From the NCBI GenBank assembly GCA_021234155.1, contig JAJEKV010000047.1, positions 5,423,071 through 5,487,070 on the forward strand: a DNA stretch of 64,000 bases, given 5' to 3'. Positions within the stretch are counted from its first letter, which is position 1. The number at the start of each line of letters is the position of its first letter. Both the position numbers and the translations under genes were made by a program. Source of the stretch: Isoetes taiwanensis. Its lineage: Eukaryota; Streptophyta; Lycopodiopsida; Isoetales; Isoetaceae. The notes under the pieces were generated by a model. That model was not told the DNA's origin. It did no database searches and saw only the letters and a program-made list of their open reading frames with translations. Shown piece by piece: positions 1 through 10,515 of the stretch.

Positions 1-83
1 ATCGCTTAACTTGTGGGTTATTTGCTTCCTCTGTAATTTTGCAGTCTGTGAGCACAAAATGGGTGCAATTATAGTGCAGCAGT

Positions 84-703
84 ATGATCAGGCTCCGATC
101 CCATGAAGTCTCAAGGACCCCTTGCGCTTGGCAGATCCATGTCAAAAATGACCGGAGTCTCTTGATTTCAAGAAACAAAGAAGATCGGATCCACCCAGGT
201 TGCACCTGTCGCAGAGTCTACAGAATCGGTTATGGTGGGTGCTACCGGAAGCATAACGGCTCTTCTGGATTCGGAAACTCGGCATAACCATTTCTACATC
301 CAAATGTATGTGCCCCAAGAGCCACAACGCCATAGCCAGAGCTCTTGGTGGAAGGATCTTAAGCAACTGGGCAGTAGGAGACCGGCGGCAAAGAAATGAG
401 AACCCATTTCAGAAGAGGTACAACAGAAATCAAGAAGCAAAAAGGGAGGGGGTCTTTCTGAAGAAATTTCTAAAGAAAGATGAATCATCCAAGCCCCAGG
501 CTAGAGGTAATACAAATTTAAAGAGAGATGGGTTCAGAAATGCGAAAGATTTCGATTTCTGGCAGAGCTCAAATCCGTCAAATAAGATGGCGATCAAATC
601 TCAGAGTGTTCGAAATGGGTTTTCTACTGATTCTTCAGTGCTACAGTGGCACACCATTCCTGACTCTTCCACACTTGTGTTAGTCATCAAATTTGTGAGC
701 TAA
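84..703 (+). other. Unidentified coding-like segment
   Basis: Two overlapping plus-strand frames are open here. The longer (308-700) is basic, rich in Lys, Arg, Asn and Ser, and ends at a clear stop; a second frame reads through roughly 100-400. Neither shows a domain I recognise. It could be the end of a host exon, a retroelement ORF1-like basic protein, or chance. No splice sites or flanking repeats decide between these. Confidence 0.2.
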
Positions 704-1649
704 AATGCGTCAAATTAAGAGCTTCAGAAAAACTGCCTACACTTTGTATATCGACTTCACAAAACCAATAATATATGATTGAAGATTTGCAAAAATGAAC
801 AATGAAGTTCAGCCCTGTTCTTCCAACAACATTACTTGAGCTATTAAATTTCATGGACTTCCTTTAAACTTTTTCGATCATTTGTCCCAAGCCTGCCCTA
901 CTACTAGTTAGACACTTTGATATCAGTTAAATATAATAGTTCATTTTTGGGCTCCTTGTGAACTAGGTCATAAGATTGTTATGTTAAAAAAAAACCTCCC
1001 TTTATGCAAAAGTAACACCATTTCCCCGTGCACTACCATATGTGACAATGATTTTTAATGTTTGCATATGGTGTGCATGTCTGCACCATCCAAGCAAGTG
1101 TTGAACACTATGCCACTCCATACAAGTAATTTGCAATATTTTAATTGCCTCTTGTCCCAATAGTAACAAAAACAAAATGCTATCATCTCATTTATTTAAG
1201 GTTGAGCATAAATTGAAAAAAACAAATGTCATTTTTGTCATAAGCAATTTCAAAAAGCTCATTCCCAAGCCTTATGAGAGACTAAATGAATGACTCTTAA
1301 TGCAAGGCAAAAATAATAAGAGATTGGGTGTTCAAACGTGCTTATTTCGAATATCAAACATTCTTAGTCATGAGATTCATTCATTCATTCTCTAGTAAGA
1401 AGGAACAGCCAATCTCTTAATATAATCATCTTGGATCAACACAAATCTTCATCTTAGATTAACTTCGACTTACATGTAGCAATGTGGGGGCAAATTGAAC
1501 ATGATTTCCACAAAGAGTCGTAATCAGTAGCAATTCTTATAGCTCCGACTTATCCACAGCAACCTGAGCATAGCTCCCACTTATGCGCAGCAACGCGAGT
1601 ACACTTTAACTATTTTTTAAAGTTGAGGGAAATCAACTTCTTTCTCATC
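704..1649. other. AT-rich stretch, nothing identified
   Basis: No open frame of note, RNA gene or repeat was seen. The stretch ends at the 16-bp motif that is duplicated on the far side of the DIRS-like element. On the minus strand it would be the 3' flank of the exon that the element interrupts. Confidence 0.5.
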
Positions 1650-1665
1650 CATTCTTTGAGATATC
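1650..1665. repeat. 16-bp direct duplication, left copy (target-site-like)
   Basis: CATTCTTTGAGATATC occurs exactly here and again at 9613-9628. The right copy begins at the base where the DIRS-like terminal repeat stops matching its internal copy. The pair therefore looks like a target duplication or a short homologous junction flanking the element. The bases next to each copy differ, so the match is exactly 16 bp. Confidence 0.7.
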
Positions 1666-2394
1666 CTTTGCAGGTGTTCCATTGAGCTGAATGAAATGAG
1701 TAGAATGAACCATAGGAGAATACAAATGAACCCCAAATGAGTAACAACAATAAGATCATAAGATCATCCTCGATAGCCCAGACAACTCGAGTTGAGCACC
1801 AACCGCCTTATCTCAAAGCACACATAATGGAAAATCTCTAGATGGAGCCACCAGACTAGCATCATCCGTCGCTCTACCACTCCCATCCCCGAACTCCCAA
1901 ATCCCCAAACTCGTGGTGACTGCTCAGGAACCGCTCCGGGCCCGCCATCTTGCGAGAACCACCAAAAAAGAGGATCATCCAGCAACTGCAAGCAAACAGA
2001 CCTCATGGAAAGTTAAAGCAAAACAAGGGGTTAGAAGCCCTGACAGGCCAAGCATCAAAATGCTAAGTGTATCAGAAAAAACAAGAACAAGACGAAGAAT
2101 GGACTCAAGAGAAAATGGCACCCAAAAAAATTAGAAAACTCGGAAGCACAGAGCTACGCCGAGAGAGAGAAAGTAAGATAGACTAGGCTCGATCGCAGGG
2201 GTCATTCCCGACGTGCCCTCTAGAAGCGACAAATGCTATGCTAGGAAACTGCAGAGGCCACCAGCCACCAAAGAGACAGAAGAGAAGAGTTGATCGAGCC
2301 CTTACGAGGTGGAATGAAAAGAAACCAATCTAATGCCAAAGCGAACCAAACCACGCGACTAGGCTTAGAGAAGGGAGAGAGGGAATCTCTAGGA
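1666..2394 (-). other. 3' terminal region of the DIRS-like element
   Basis: About 730 bp lie between the internal repeat copy and the left 16-bp duplication. It is purine-rich on the plus strand and holds only short frames in both directions. I found no second copy of it in the window, so the expected partner of a split direct repeat is not demonstrated. Confidence 0.4.
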
Positions 2395-2597
2395 ACAAAG
2401 AGAATTCAGCTCAGAGAAAACGCCGATGAGAATTGCTTGTAAGCAATAGGGATATATAGCAGACAGAGCTAAAGAAAACATGTGCTAAAGAAAGCTCAGG
2501 CTATAGACGGATCCTACGTCCAAAATAGCGTGACGCCAAAACAGACATCCCATTCCCCAGAATGATGGTTCTCTTCTATATAAGAAAAGAACCATAG
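2395..2597 (-). repeat. DIRS-like repeat, internal (3') copy
   Basis: This block matches 9414-9612 in direct orientation at roughly 90% identity by eye, with one 5-bp gap. It contains TATATA-rich sequence and, at 2565-2595, a 31-base near-perfect palindrome. It lies just downstream of the recombinase reading frame, the place where DIRS/PAT-type elements keep an internal copy of their 5' terminal repeat. Confidence 0.75.
2565..2595. repeat. 31-base palindrome in the internal repeat copy
   Basis: Arms of 13 bases (ATGGTTCTCTTCT and its partner) match at 12 of 13 positions around a 5-base ATATA centre. The same palindrome is kept at 9580-9610, again with one mismatch but at a different arm position. 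At the 5' end of the element it would form a hairpin two bases from the terminus. Confidence 0.75.
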
Positions 2598-2650
2598 CAT
2601 TTTAGAAAAAGGTCCTTCACAAGGCAACAACATCCGACACAAAGAGGAAC

Positions 2651-3599
2651 CTACCTCCTCCAATCACAGGACGAGACTGTGAGAGACAATGAGGTGCTCC
2701 TCGACACTAGGCAAAATGTAGCGAGCATGAGATGAAGCAGAATGCCAACGGCCATGGGAGCGCACCACCTCAGTAGAGGCTGCAGCTGCAGAAGCTGCCG
2801 TGGCCCCACACGACGCCCCGCATGAGTGCCAAAAAGATGCGGAACCAGACCAATGCGACGCAAGCACTCGAACCACCAAGAACGCAATAAGACAAGGCAC
2901 GGCAAGAGGATAAAGAAGATCGAAATAAGGGTCCACCGTCAGGAGGATGAATGACATGGAATGAGCAAGCGAAGAACAAGCGATGCACGAGGTGGACAGG
3001 GCAATGCCGAACTAGTATGGGCAATTAAGACCTCCTAGTCGGCCGCAATCTGATCACATTTAGACTTCCACATAGACATGATCCAGAAAAAAGGTTAGAT
3101 CCCGTCAACTCAATTGGAGGGCCTCGGAAATGTGGAGAAAACCAGCAAAATATAAGGTGACTAGTGAGGCTTTCATCAAATCCCGCCACTCTGCATGGGT
3201 CGGGGCAAAAGACAAAATAACTAGACAGACGTGAGCAGCAGTAAGGGGCAACTGAGGCCGAGGTGCTGGCCAAAGCCGAAGAGCAGATTGGCGGACCAAT
3301 AAGGACAAAGGACCCGAGCAGGGAGAAGGGGCATTAATCAAACTGTGAAAAAACGAGATGGCAGCAGAAGCACCACCCATCGAAGATAGGCGTTGGCGGG
3401 AATACATGGAAGAGGCGAAGAAGACTGCGACATGGATGGACGAAGCAAGAAGGAAAGGGACACTTTGTGGCATGCACCAACCGCCGCCAGACAGAGGCAT
3501 ATGCAAGCAGGGTAGAAGCAACATGGGATACAGGGAAGACGGCAGAATAATGCGGTAAAACATCTGAAACACACAACAGAATAGCAAAATCAGAATCAA
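2651..3599 (-). pseudogene. DIRS-type tyrosine recombinase, frameshifted
   Basis: A tyrosine recombinase would resolve and integrate the circular DNA of a DIRS element. Around 3150-3100 the minus strand reads LYFAGFLHISEALQL, matching the box-1 motif G-x-L-R-x-S-E-x-x-x-L with the catalytic Arg replaced by His. Near 2835-2750 it reads LFGTHAGRR and, in another frame, GRWHSASSHARY: the H-x-x-R box followed by the GRW...RY segment whose Tyr is the nucleophile. These pieces sit in different frames (3599-3105, 2957-2664, 2905-2651), so at least two frameshifts have occurred. The end GATAASAAAAST before GRW is typical of DIRS recombinases. The lost Arg and the frame breaks make it non-functional. 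Confidence 0.75.
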
Positions 3600-3765
3600 A
3601 TCATATCACCAACCTTCATTCAAATACACAACGTAGAGAAAATAAAGCCACATGTCGCTTTTCACCAACAAGTCATGAGACCGAGGGGAGCAAAGCCAGA
3701 TCATGAAAAAATAATGCATCTACAACAAATGGTTGTCGGGAGTTCATGTCAGAAGCGACCAACGG

Positions 3766-5409
3766 CTACCAAGAGGCAGAAGGCCATGAAAAGATGACCA
3801 ATGTCTGGCGAATATGGCATAGGCGAGCACGGTGCAATACAGCAGGGATCAAGGAGGCGGGAGGGAAGCAAAAAAAGCTGAACAAGCACCAATTGTAGGA
3901 AAAAGCATCGGGGGAAATCCGAAAAGGATAAGCATCCTTGGTATTGAACACGGGAAGTAAAGCGTTAGATGGGCTAGAAAAGCGGTCGACATGATGAGGG
4001 CCCCATCGAGACTCAATCAAGCTAAAAGCCTCAGAGAAAAGGGAAATCTCATCGAACTTGCAAATCTTAGATAAATAGTCAGCCCACTCATTTTCCAAAC
4101 GTGGAACCCACAATGGCTCGAGCCGAATTTAACAAAAAATGAAGAGGTCGACCAACCTCCTTTCTGCAACAAGAATGTGACATTCTGGTTATCACCACAA
4201 GCACCACAACAGTGTTAAAGAGAAGGCTAGCAAAGTGTTGCAACAATTGGAGCAGGGCAAATAACTCGCGCCATATAGAGGACTGAAGACGCTCGGGTGC
4301 AGTAAAAAAGCCATGAAAGGAGAGAACGGGCATACCGGGAAAAGATAGCCAACCACCCCAACCCTCATCGATGGCATCAAAACCGAGGGTGACTTTTGTG
4401 AGGAGAGGGGGCCAAAGAGGACAACGGTCAAATTTGAACACAATAGTCTGCCAAAGAGATAACTCGTGAAGTGAGAGGGAGGAAAGCTGGAAAGGAGTAT
4501 CCCAAAGTTCGGAGCAGCGGAGATCAGAGTGAAGACCTGAAGTCAAGATAGCACAAAGATGGCCAAATACTAGACGCAGGGATTGAATGAAATCGCGAAA
4601 GCGGGCAACTAAGCGAGCAGAGACCACAGGAGCAGTAAGCAAGCCAGAACATAGGGATAAAGCACAGAACTTTTTAGAGGCTGAGATGCAGAACAAACCA
4701 TCGTGGGAATCGACTATAAAATCTAAGAAGACAGTTGCGAGAAGAAAACTGGCTTGCTGTAAGTCAAAAATAACTTGGACTTGAAGGGACTCGGGCGAGG
4801 AGTGACACAAAAATAGGATATCATCAACATACGGAGAGCAACGGATACCTGAGCATGCCAACGGCGAACCAATTGCCGAATGAGTTTGGTAAACACAAAT
4901 GGAGCAGAGGCGAGTCCAAAGGGAAGAACATTGAAGACAAAAAACTGGTCGTCTAGTAAAAAAACCAAGAAAGGAATGGTGAGGAGGCCACATGGATGAT
5001 AACCAGATTTCAAGTCTATAGTAAAAAGGAAAACTTCGGGTTTGCAAAGATGAGAGAGCAGGTCCAATGATTCATAGCGAAAAGGAGAGATAGACAAAAA
5101 GGAGTCCAAGACACGCAAATCTAAAATAAGATGCCACTTTCCTTGACCTTTAGGGACCACCCCCAACGGGGAATAAAAGAAGGGGTAAGAAGGCACAAGG
5201 GAGGTGGCATCGGTATGAAGGAGTTCAGAGATGGCAGAACAAGCAAAATCAAGTTGGGTGAACAAGGATGAATGATTTTTTGTAAGAAAGGGGTTGACAG
5301 GGGGGTGAGTAAGCCAAGAGAAACGGTAACCAAATTGGATCCAGTTGAGCACTTGCTGGGAGGAACAGAATGACGGCCAAAAATGCAAAGCAGATAGGAG
5401 GCGAAACAA
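3766..5409 (-). pseudogene. DIRS-type reverse transcriptase and RNase H, frameshifted
   Basis: The first frame (5409-4723) reads the RT fingers GVVPKGQGKWHLILDLRVLD, then FTIDLKSGYH with the first catalytic Asp, and VLPFGLASAPFVFTK. A frameshift near 4850 moves to the frame 5047-4088, which carries the catalytic YVDDIL and then RNase H segments (FDAIDEGWGGWL and SSIWRELFALL). A further shift near 4100 leads to VPRLENEWADYLSK and SRWGPHHVDRFSSPSNA, a signature that follows RNase H in DIRS elements. Both catalytic centres are recognisable but the polyprotein is broken at least twice. It lies downstream of gag on the same strand with a 626-bp degraded spacer. Confidence 0.85.
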
Positions 5410-6035
5410 TTAATTTGTAATCAACAATTTTTGTTTCCATGCAAATAGCTACAACAAGAAAAAAGAGCCCAGAGTTACAATAGTCTAGATAGAAAGATAT
5501 GCAAGAGAGATTTGTCCTTGAACCGGATGACCCGAGAAAGCTTTGCCAAAAAATGGAATTGAAAATGCAACCCTACACCTTTAAGCAACCAATAAATTGC
5601 CTTTGCAAAATAAAAAGGGAATATGCACATGCGGGGAGTATGGGGCAAGAAATACATAACTTAATATGACAATCCTAATATGCCAGGGCAATGCAAACAT
5701 GGTCGGGGAGACAAAGCAAAAGAGTTGCAGGGGATTGCCTTTTCATGATAACGAAAAAATGATCTGGTAATCAAGGAACTTTTATTTCCAATTATCTAGC
5801 TATCATAAAGAAAGAGCCTAGAGTAGTAATAGTTCAAAAATACCAGAGAAATCTACCATCCAGAGAATGCCTTCCTATAACCCCATGCCATATGCAACCA
5901 AGCCTATATAGCCAAGCACCTAGATCTAAAAAATGCAACGAGAACTCGAGATCCAAATGAAATGCACCGCAGCAAAGGCAATCACAAAGCCAAAAGAATA
6001 AAAAACATGGTCAAAACTAGAAAATTGTATATATA
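5410..6035 (-). other. Degraded spacer between gag and RT of the DIRS-like element
   Basis: No motif was recognised. The reading frames are short and broken. It probably contains the eroded C-terminus of gag and the N-terminus of the RT frame. Confidence 0.4.
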
Positions 6036-7264
6036 TCATGGTCCGCAAAAAATAATAGACATCACGGTCATAGCCTCCTCGTTGTGACTCAGCCAGAGAG
6101 CCTTTATCAAAGTACTCACATCTGAGGACGAGGGAAATATTGAGGGGGTGATAAGAAACTGGGGAACTGGTGGGAGAGAAGGAGCAGGAGGGAGTGCTAA
6201 GGAAGTGTTTGAAGATGCCACACGAGCAAAACAGATTTTGACCCTATGGTTGTTACGGCCGCAGAACGTGTAAAACAAGCGAGGGGTACCATGGGAAAGA
6301 GAAACAGATGGGCACTAGGAGCAGCTTGAGGAGAAGAAAAAGAGGTGTTCGAAGCTCTTGTGGCAGAACTAGGGCGACGATCAAGGCGGCCTTGGCGGGC
6401 TAATTTTAAAAAACGGGAATCATCAATGGATAATGATAAGCTTGAATGATCAGCAAAATCGAATGCAATATCGTACCCTTCACGATCTACAATCAAAAGA
6501 AATTTTATACACTGCTGAGTTGCCATCTTACCCTCTTCAATGAGCTTTAAGACTGAGCTGGGCACGGCAGGAGAGAGAGAAAACAGGCGAGCATACAATT
6601 CCCGAAATCGGTCCTCAGTAGCAGACAAAAACTCGTACGGATGCCTCGAGGAGTCTCGTTTGAAAGTGGGCAGGGTCATGGCCGCCCCCTCTCGTACTTC
6701 CTCCCGCAGAGATTCGACAGCCTCGTGAATGAAAGACTGGGCTAAAAGAGACGTCCGTAAATCATTAATTTGAGCCATTTTTTAGGATTGAAGGACCTGA
6801 GGCAGCATAGGATCATATTGAGAGAGGGGCGCCACCGATGGGATAGGTGGTGGGATGGAAAACAATGGAGGAGGCGCCGCATTTGAAGTTGCGGGGGGGG
6901 GACAACACGGGGGGGAGAGAGAGCTGAGTAGCAAAGTGGGCATAGCTAAAGAGGGAACTGGAGGCGGAACTGGAGGTGTGGGAGTACCCAAAAGGGCTGT
7001 GGAGAGAAAAGTTGATGGTATAAAGGGAACCAAAAGGATTCGAGGAGGAAGAGAGGCTATATTTGAAAGAATAGATGAAGGAGCCATGGGGGGAGAACGA
7101 GCACGCCCGACGTCAGCGGGTGCCTGAGTGGCAATACGTTTTCCCCGGCGTGCAGCCGCAACCCCCCGAGTGCGCATGATGGTCTTTGAAATAGGGTGCA
7201 ACCTAGATTGGTTGGCATCAGCCATCTCGAAACAAAAAAACCCCTTAGAACCAACATGGAACAA
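6036..7264 (-). pseudogene. DIRS-type gag with zinc knuckle, one in-frame stop and a frameshift
   Basis: The N-terminal part (7264-6782, or from the internal Met at 7225) is Pro/Ala/Ser-rich with a basic start MADANQSRLHPISK. It ends in TAA, and the next ATG lies in the same frame only one codon later (6778), so a single stop splits one gag frame. The second part (6778-6197) is helical and includes FKRDSSRHPYEFLSATEDRF, a capsid-like pattern. A frameshift near 6270 then leads to FYTFCGRNNHRVKICF, a C-x2/3-R-N-N-H-x4-C zinc knuckle that would bind the element's RNA. Gag position directly 5' of RT fits DIRS order. Confidence 0.65.
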
Positions 7265-7387
7265 GAAAAACGAGAAAACTGAGAATACAAATAGATAAAA
7301 TTTGCATAATTAATTTTCCAAAAAACAACAATGGCACTAAGGCTCATATCAAAGAATGTCAAATGTATAGCCGAAACATGGCCAGAG

Positions 7388-8367
7388 CAGGGTATTTTTT
7401 AAGCGCCCTATATTTTTATATGATATTTTTATTTTGCTACATTAACAAATTGGCTACGAGCAAATTTGTGTTGGTTAAGATAGGAACATGCTTTAGTAGT
7501 GAAAACTCGACGTTGGCCACAACCACCTAGGCATCTTCCCCAAATAATACGTTCAAATTGCTTTGGATCATAGTCCTTATCATCTGCAAATTCATAGCCT
7601 TCATCAAGACCCTCAATTTGGCCTATGAAAGTGGACATAGACGATGATATAGTGATGCGCCGCTTTGTCCTTAATGCCGCAGGTCCCAAGAACTCATTTA
7701 TTCTCTTTTGTGAAGCCCCTTCCATGCTGCATAAATTTGATGATTGGCATCAACAACTACTTTTGCACATCTGAATAATTTTGCACAACTGAATAGGGTA
7801 AAAACTAACCTGAATTGATGATGCTAAAGCTTAGATTGTAGATGGGAATGGATCTCCATCTCAACCAAATCGTGAATACAAATCGGGAGTGCTCTGCAAA
7901 TGACAATCAAATATAATATTAAAATTATCATCCCATTCATATTCAGAGACTAACATCCCATTTATATTTATATTCACATGAATAACGAAACAAATGCATA
8001 CGAGAAGAACAGGAAAAATACAGGCTCGACAGGGTAGAATAAACTAAACCTGTATGATGGACATGTGGGCGAGATGTAATATGGCCACCCCCTTACCCAT
8101 TAAAATTTACCTTAGGTTCTAATTGGCTACCCCGATAAGTTTTTTCCCACGTACAAAAAATCGAATTGGCCACACCCTGCGCCTAGCCGAATTTAGTAAA
8201 TATCGAATTGGCTACTAAACGAGTAAAATGTACAAATTCATATTTTGAACTGGCCACTACCCTTCGGTCAGGACATGAACGTATCCTACTCTGGTGTAGC
8301 TAACGATTTCTGAAAAAATATGAATGTGTGGCCAACTGGCCCGCCGGGGCCACTAAAAAATACCCTG
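7388..8367. mobile_element. hAT-like non-autonomous element, copy 1 (980 bp)
   Basis: The left end CAGGGTATTTTTTA and the right end TAAAAAATACCCTG are perfect 14-bp inverted repeats. The flanking 8 bases are ggccagag on the left and ggcccgag on the right, 7 of 8 identical, fitting the 8-bp target duplication of hAT transposons. It interrupts the 5' region of the DIRS-like element. The right ~220 bp are shared with the copy at 29103-29980. A 98-codon minus-strand frame (7725-7429) with two C-x-x-x-C pairs has no recognised domain. No transposase is present. Confidence 0.85.
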
Positions 8368-9413
8368 GGCCCGAGGGCCAGCTTTTACAATGGAGTTTCT
8401 CTATGCGGGTACCAGGGTGCCATCACATCCGGCCCTAAATTCGAGACAAGAGTGCAAGTGGGGTCGGTGAAGAAACGCCAAGGAAAGATAGGATACAGTG
8501 TAGAAATGGAGCAAAACGGAGCAACTCGGACCTCCAACCTCGGGCATAGGAGAAACGCAGAATGCAATCCCGAAGAACAGCTCCGATCTAGAACCTAAAC
8601 TGCACATGGCCACTACGGCCCCATGAATGCAAAGCAGCCACCATATCCCCTAGAAGAAAATACACCATATTAGGGACGTCCAACTCAAAGTTCAGTTCCG
8701 AGCTGATGGGGTCCCTAACTGACCCACAAACAAAATAATAAAAACGAGATTGAGCAAGATGGCAACGTCAAACAAAATGTTTGAGACCAAGCCACACAAT
8801 ACCCCCCAAAAAAACACCTTAACAACATCTAAAACAATAAAAATATGGACTAAAATATCAAATTAAAAACCTAGCTAAAGAAATCACTAAAAAAAGGGGC
8901 GACGGGTATAGCAGGCCCTGGGAACCCTGGACCAACCGACCTCGTCGGGATACCCAGACCTGGTAACCCCCGACAAAAACACAGGTCGAGTCTGCGCGCA
9001 ATTCCGGCCGCCGACCTGAGGTTGGACCACCCAACCTTCCGATTCCAACTTGATGCCGCCTCGAATCCGGCTGCAGAGGGATGCTAGGGGGAGAAAACAA
9101 GGGAAGGATCCAATCTGAAGGCTGAGAAAGTGATCAAGAAGGCAAAAGCAGCAGGCTCGGGAGCAACCCAAGATTTAGAACAGAAGAATCAGAGCAGAAG
9201 GTGCCTTGGAACTGAAAAAACAAACAAGAACAAGCACGAAAAAACTGTAGAGAGAACAGGCCAAGGGAAGAACAGCATACTCCACCTGGTTTTCAGAGAT
9301 CAGGTCGTCAAGAACACCATGACCCATAAGGAATGGTATCTCCATCCCAATCCATCTGAAGAAACCAGAGAACAGTACCTGAATGAGAGAAGAAGTGGTA
9401 GGAAACTCTTGGA
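8368..9413 (-). other. 5' untranslated region of the DIRS-like element
   Basis: This lies between the terminal repeat and the hAT-like insertion. Short frames occur on both strands (for example 9130-9486 plus and 9171-8887 minus) but none shows a domain. It would precede gag on the minus strand. Confidence 0.4.
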
Positions 9414-9612
9414 ACATAGAGAATTCAGCTCAGAGGAAACGCCAATGAGAATTGCTTACAAGCAACAGGGAAGCAGACAGAGCTAAAGAAAATCCATGCT
9501 AAAAGAAAGCTCAGGCTATAGATGGATCCTACGTCCAAAATAGCGTGACACCAAAACAGACATCCCTTTCCCCAGAATGATGGTTCACTTCTATATAAGA
9601 AGAGAACCATAG
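9414..9612 (-). repeat. DIRS-like repeat, 5' terminal copy
   Basis: This is the direct copy of 2395-2597. On the minus strand it forms the start of the element: it begins with CTATGGTTC and the 31-base palindrome at 9610-9580. The match to the internal copy stops at 9612, and the 16-bp duplication starts at 9613, which fixes the element border. Confidence 0.75.
9580..9610. repeat. 31-base palindrome at the 5' terminus of the DIRS-like element
   Basis: The arms ATGGTTCACTTCT and AGAAGAGAACCAT pair at 12 of 13 positions around ATATA. The mismatch lies in a different arm base from the one in the internal copy, so the structure is kept while the sequence drifts. It contains a TATATA core that could also act as a promoter element. 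Confidence 0.7.
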
Positions 9613-9628
9613 CATTCTTTGAGATATC
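9613..9628. repeat. 16-bp direct duplication, right copy
   Basis: Exact copy of 1650-1665. On the minus strand it belongs to the coding frame ending in CDISKN, and joining the two flanks without the element would give the natural end CDISKNG followed by TGA. Confidence 0.7.
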
Positions 9629-9889
9629 ACAAATTATTCCGTCGATCTCCCTTGGTAAGGGCCCATCTCCATTATCTAAATTTGGAATTTTTTCATTCCA
9701 CGTGGCAAACCCAACAACAAAACCTGGCCTTCCCATTACCTTCAAGCGTTGAAGTTTTGTCAATGAGTCCAGGTCATCTTTAAAAATTTCAAATGCTGTG
9801 GAACACCATCTGAAAAGCTCACAATGAACTAGCTGGGTTCTAACGGATTCATCCTTGTCCTTTAGCAAAGCTAGAAGGTAAGAAATCAA
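9629..9889 (-). pseudogene. Unidentified exon interrupted near its C-terminus by the DIRS-like element
   Basis: The minus strand is open from at least 9889 and reads like a genuine protein: ISYLLALLKDKDESVRTQ, then LQRLKVMGRPGFVVGFATW and LPREIDGIICDISKN. The frame runs into the DIRS-like repeat at 9612. The left flank of the element (from 1665 downward) starts with the same CDISKN codons and then Gly and a TGA stop, so the insertion appears to have hit about one codon before the original stop. I do not recognise the family. Upstream (9890-10230) more open minus-strand sequence may hold earlier exons, but no clear acceptor was fixed. Confidence 0.4.
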
Positions 9890-10318
9890 ATCCCAACATA
9901 AAAATTGCCTACTCTACTTTTAGCCTAATCCGCCAATCACATCTCACCGTGTGGCAGAGATTCACTTCAAGAAAACAGACCAGTCAGTTTTTACTTTCTC
10001 TTCTGATTTTTCTACCATCGAATTCTGTTGAATGCATGTTTTTACTCTTCTTTCTGGAGTTTGTTCTTGCGAGGTTGAATCAAGGCCATCAGACAAGAAC
10101 AGATAAGCAGTTGAAAGTAGAGTAGCCAATTTTGACGTATACAGGAATTTCCTTCTACTTGGAATTCCGTCGTGGAAGCCGTGCCAACGCATGCCAGCAC
10201 GAAGGCATGCCTGACATGGCAGAATTGCAAGTAGAAGGAAATTCGTGAAACGTGAAATTCATAGTTTTGATTCCGACATGGTGATGACGTGTCCGGCTAC
10301 ATAAAGTATATTTTTCGA
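9890..10318. other. No gene identified
   Basis: A minus-strand frame at 10192-9962 (hydrophobic start, charged end) is open but has no recognised domain. It could be an upstream exon of the interrupted gene. Confidence 0.3.
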
Positions 10319-10322
10319 GCAT

Positions 10323-10352
10323 CTCTCTCTCTCTCTTTCTCTCTCTCTCTAC
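10323..10352. repeat. (TC)n microsatellite
   Basis: A CT-dinucleotide run with a single TTT interruption lies about 20 bp before a LINE fragment. It is the same repeat type found next to several other LINE ends in this window. Confidence 0.9.
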
Positions 10353-10371
10353 TTATAAGTATTTATGTCTT

Positions 10372-10515
10372 ATTGTGGACCATACATATACTGGAATAGA
10401 GCAGTAGAACAGAGGGCAGATGCAGGGCTTAAGGCTCTTTATGCATTGCAAAAGAGATGTAAGAAGGCATTACTAGTAAATTGGTAGATGAAGAGAAAAT
10501 TATATGTGATATTAG
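10372..10515 (+). pseudogene. LINE fragment (RT thumb region)
   Basis: In broken frames the sequence reads YWNRAVEQRADAGLKALYAL, matching YRWNKAVDQRVDGGLKALFAM in the LINE at 33555-33650 and its downstream LKKKLFVLW segment. It is cut off on the right by the LTR element at 10519 and on the left lies close to the (TC)n run. Confidence 0.7.

Larger units (their letters stand above)
1666..9612 (-). mobile_element. DIRS-like tyrosine-recombinase retrotransposon (decayed)
   Basis: Read on the minus strand the order is gag (7264-6036), reverse transcriptase plus RNase H (5409-3766), then a tyrosine recombinase (3599-2651). This order, and the recombinase in place of a DDE integrase, define DIRS-type YR retrotransposons. 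A ~200-bp block at the 5' end (9612-9414) is repeated at 2597-2395, between the recombinase and a further ~730 bp at the 3' end, which resembles a split direct repeat. The second half of such a repeat was not recognised. No methyltransferase domain fits in the short gap between RNase H and recombinase. The 5' untranslated part carries a 980-bp hAT-like insertion; without it the element is about 6.97 kb. Every domain has frameshifts or stops, so it is inactive. Confidence 0.75.

Noticed and set aside
3766-5409. Ty3/Gypsy or Pao reverse transcriptase
   Set aside because: No protease or DDE integrase is present; the WGPHHVDRF segment and the following tyrosine recombinase point to DIRS.
7429-7725. 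A 98-codon frame as a host gene
   Set aside because: It lies wholly inside the hAT-like element and has no recognised domain.
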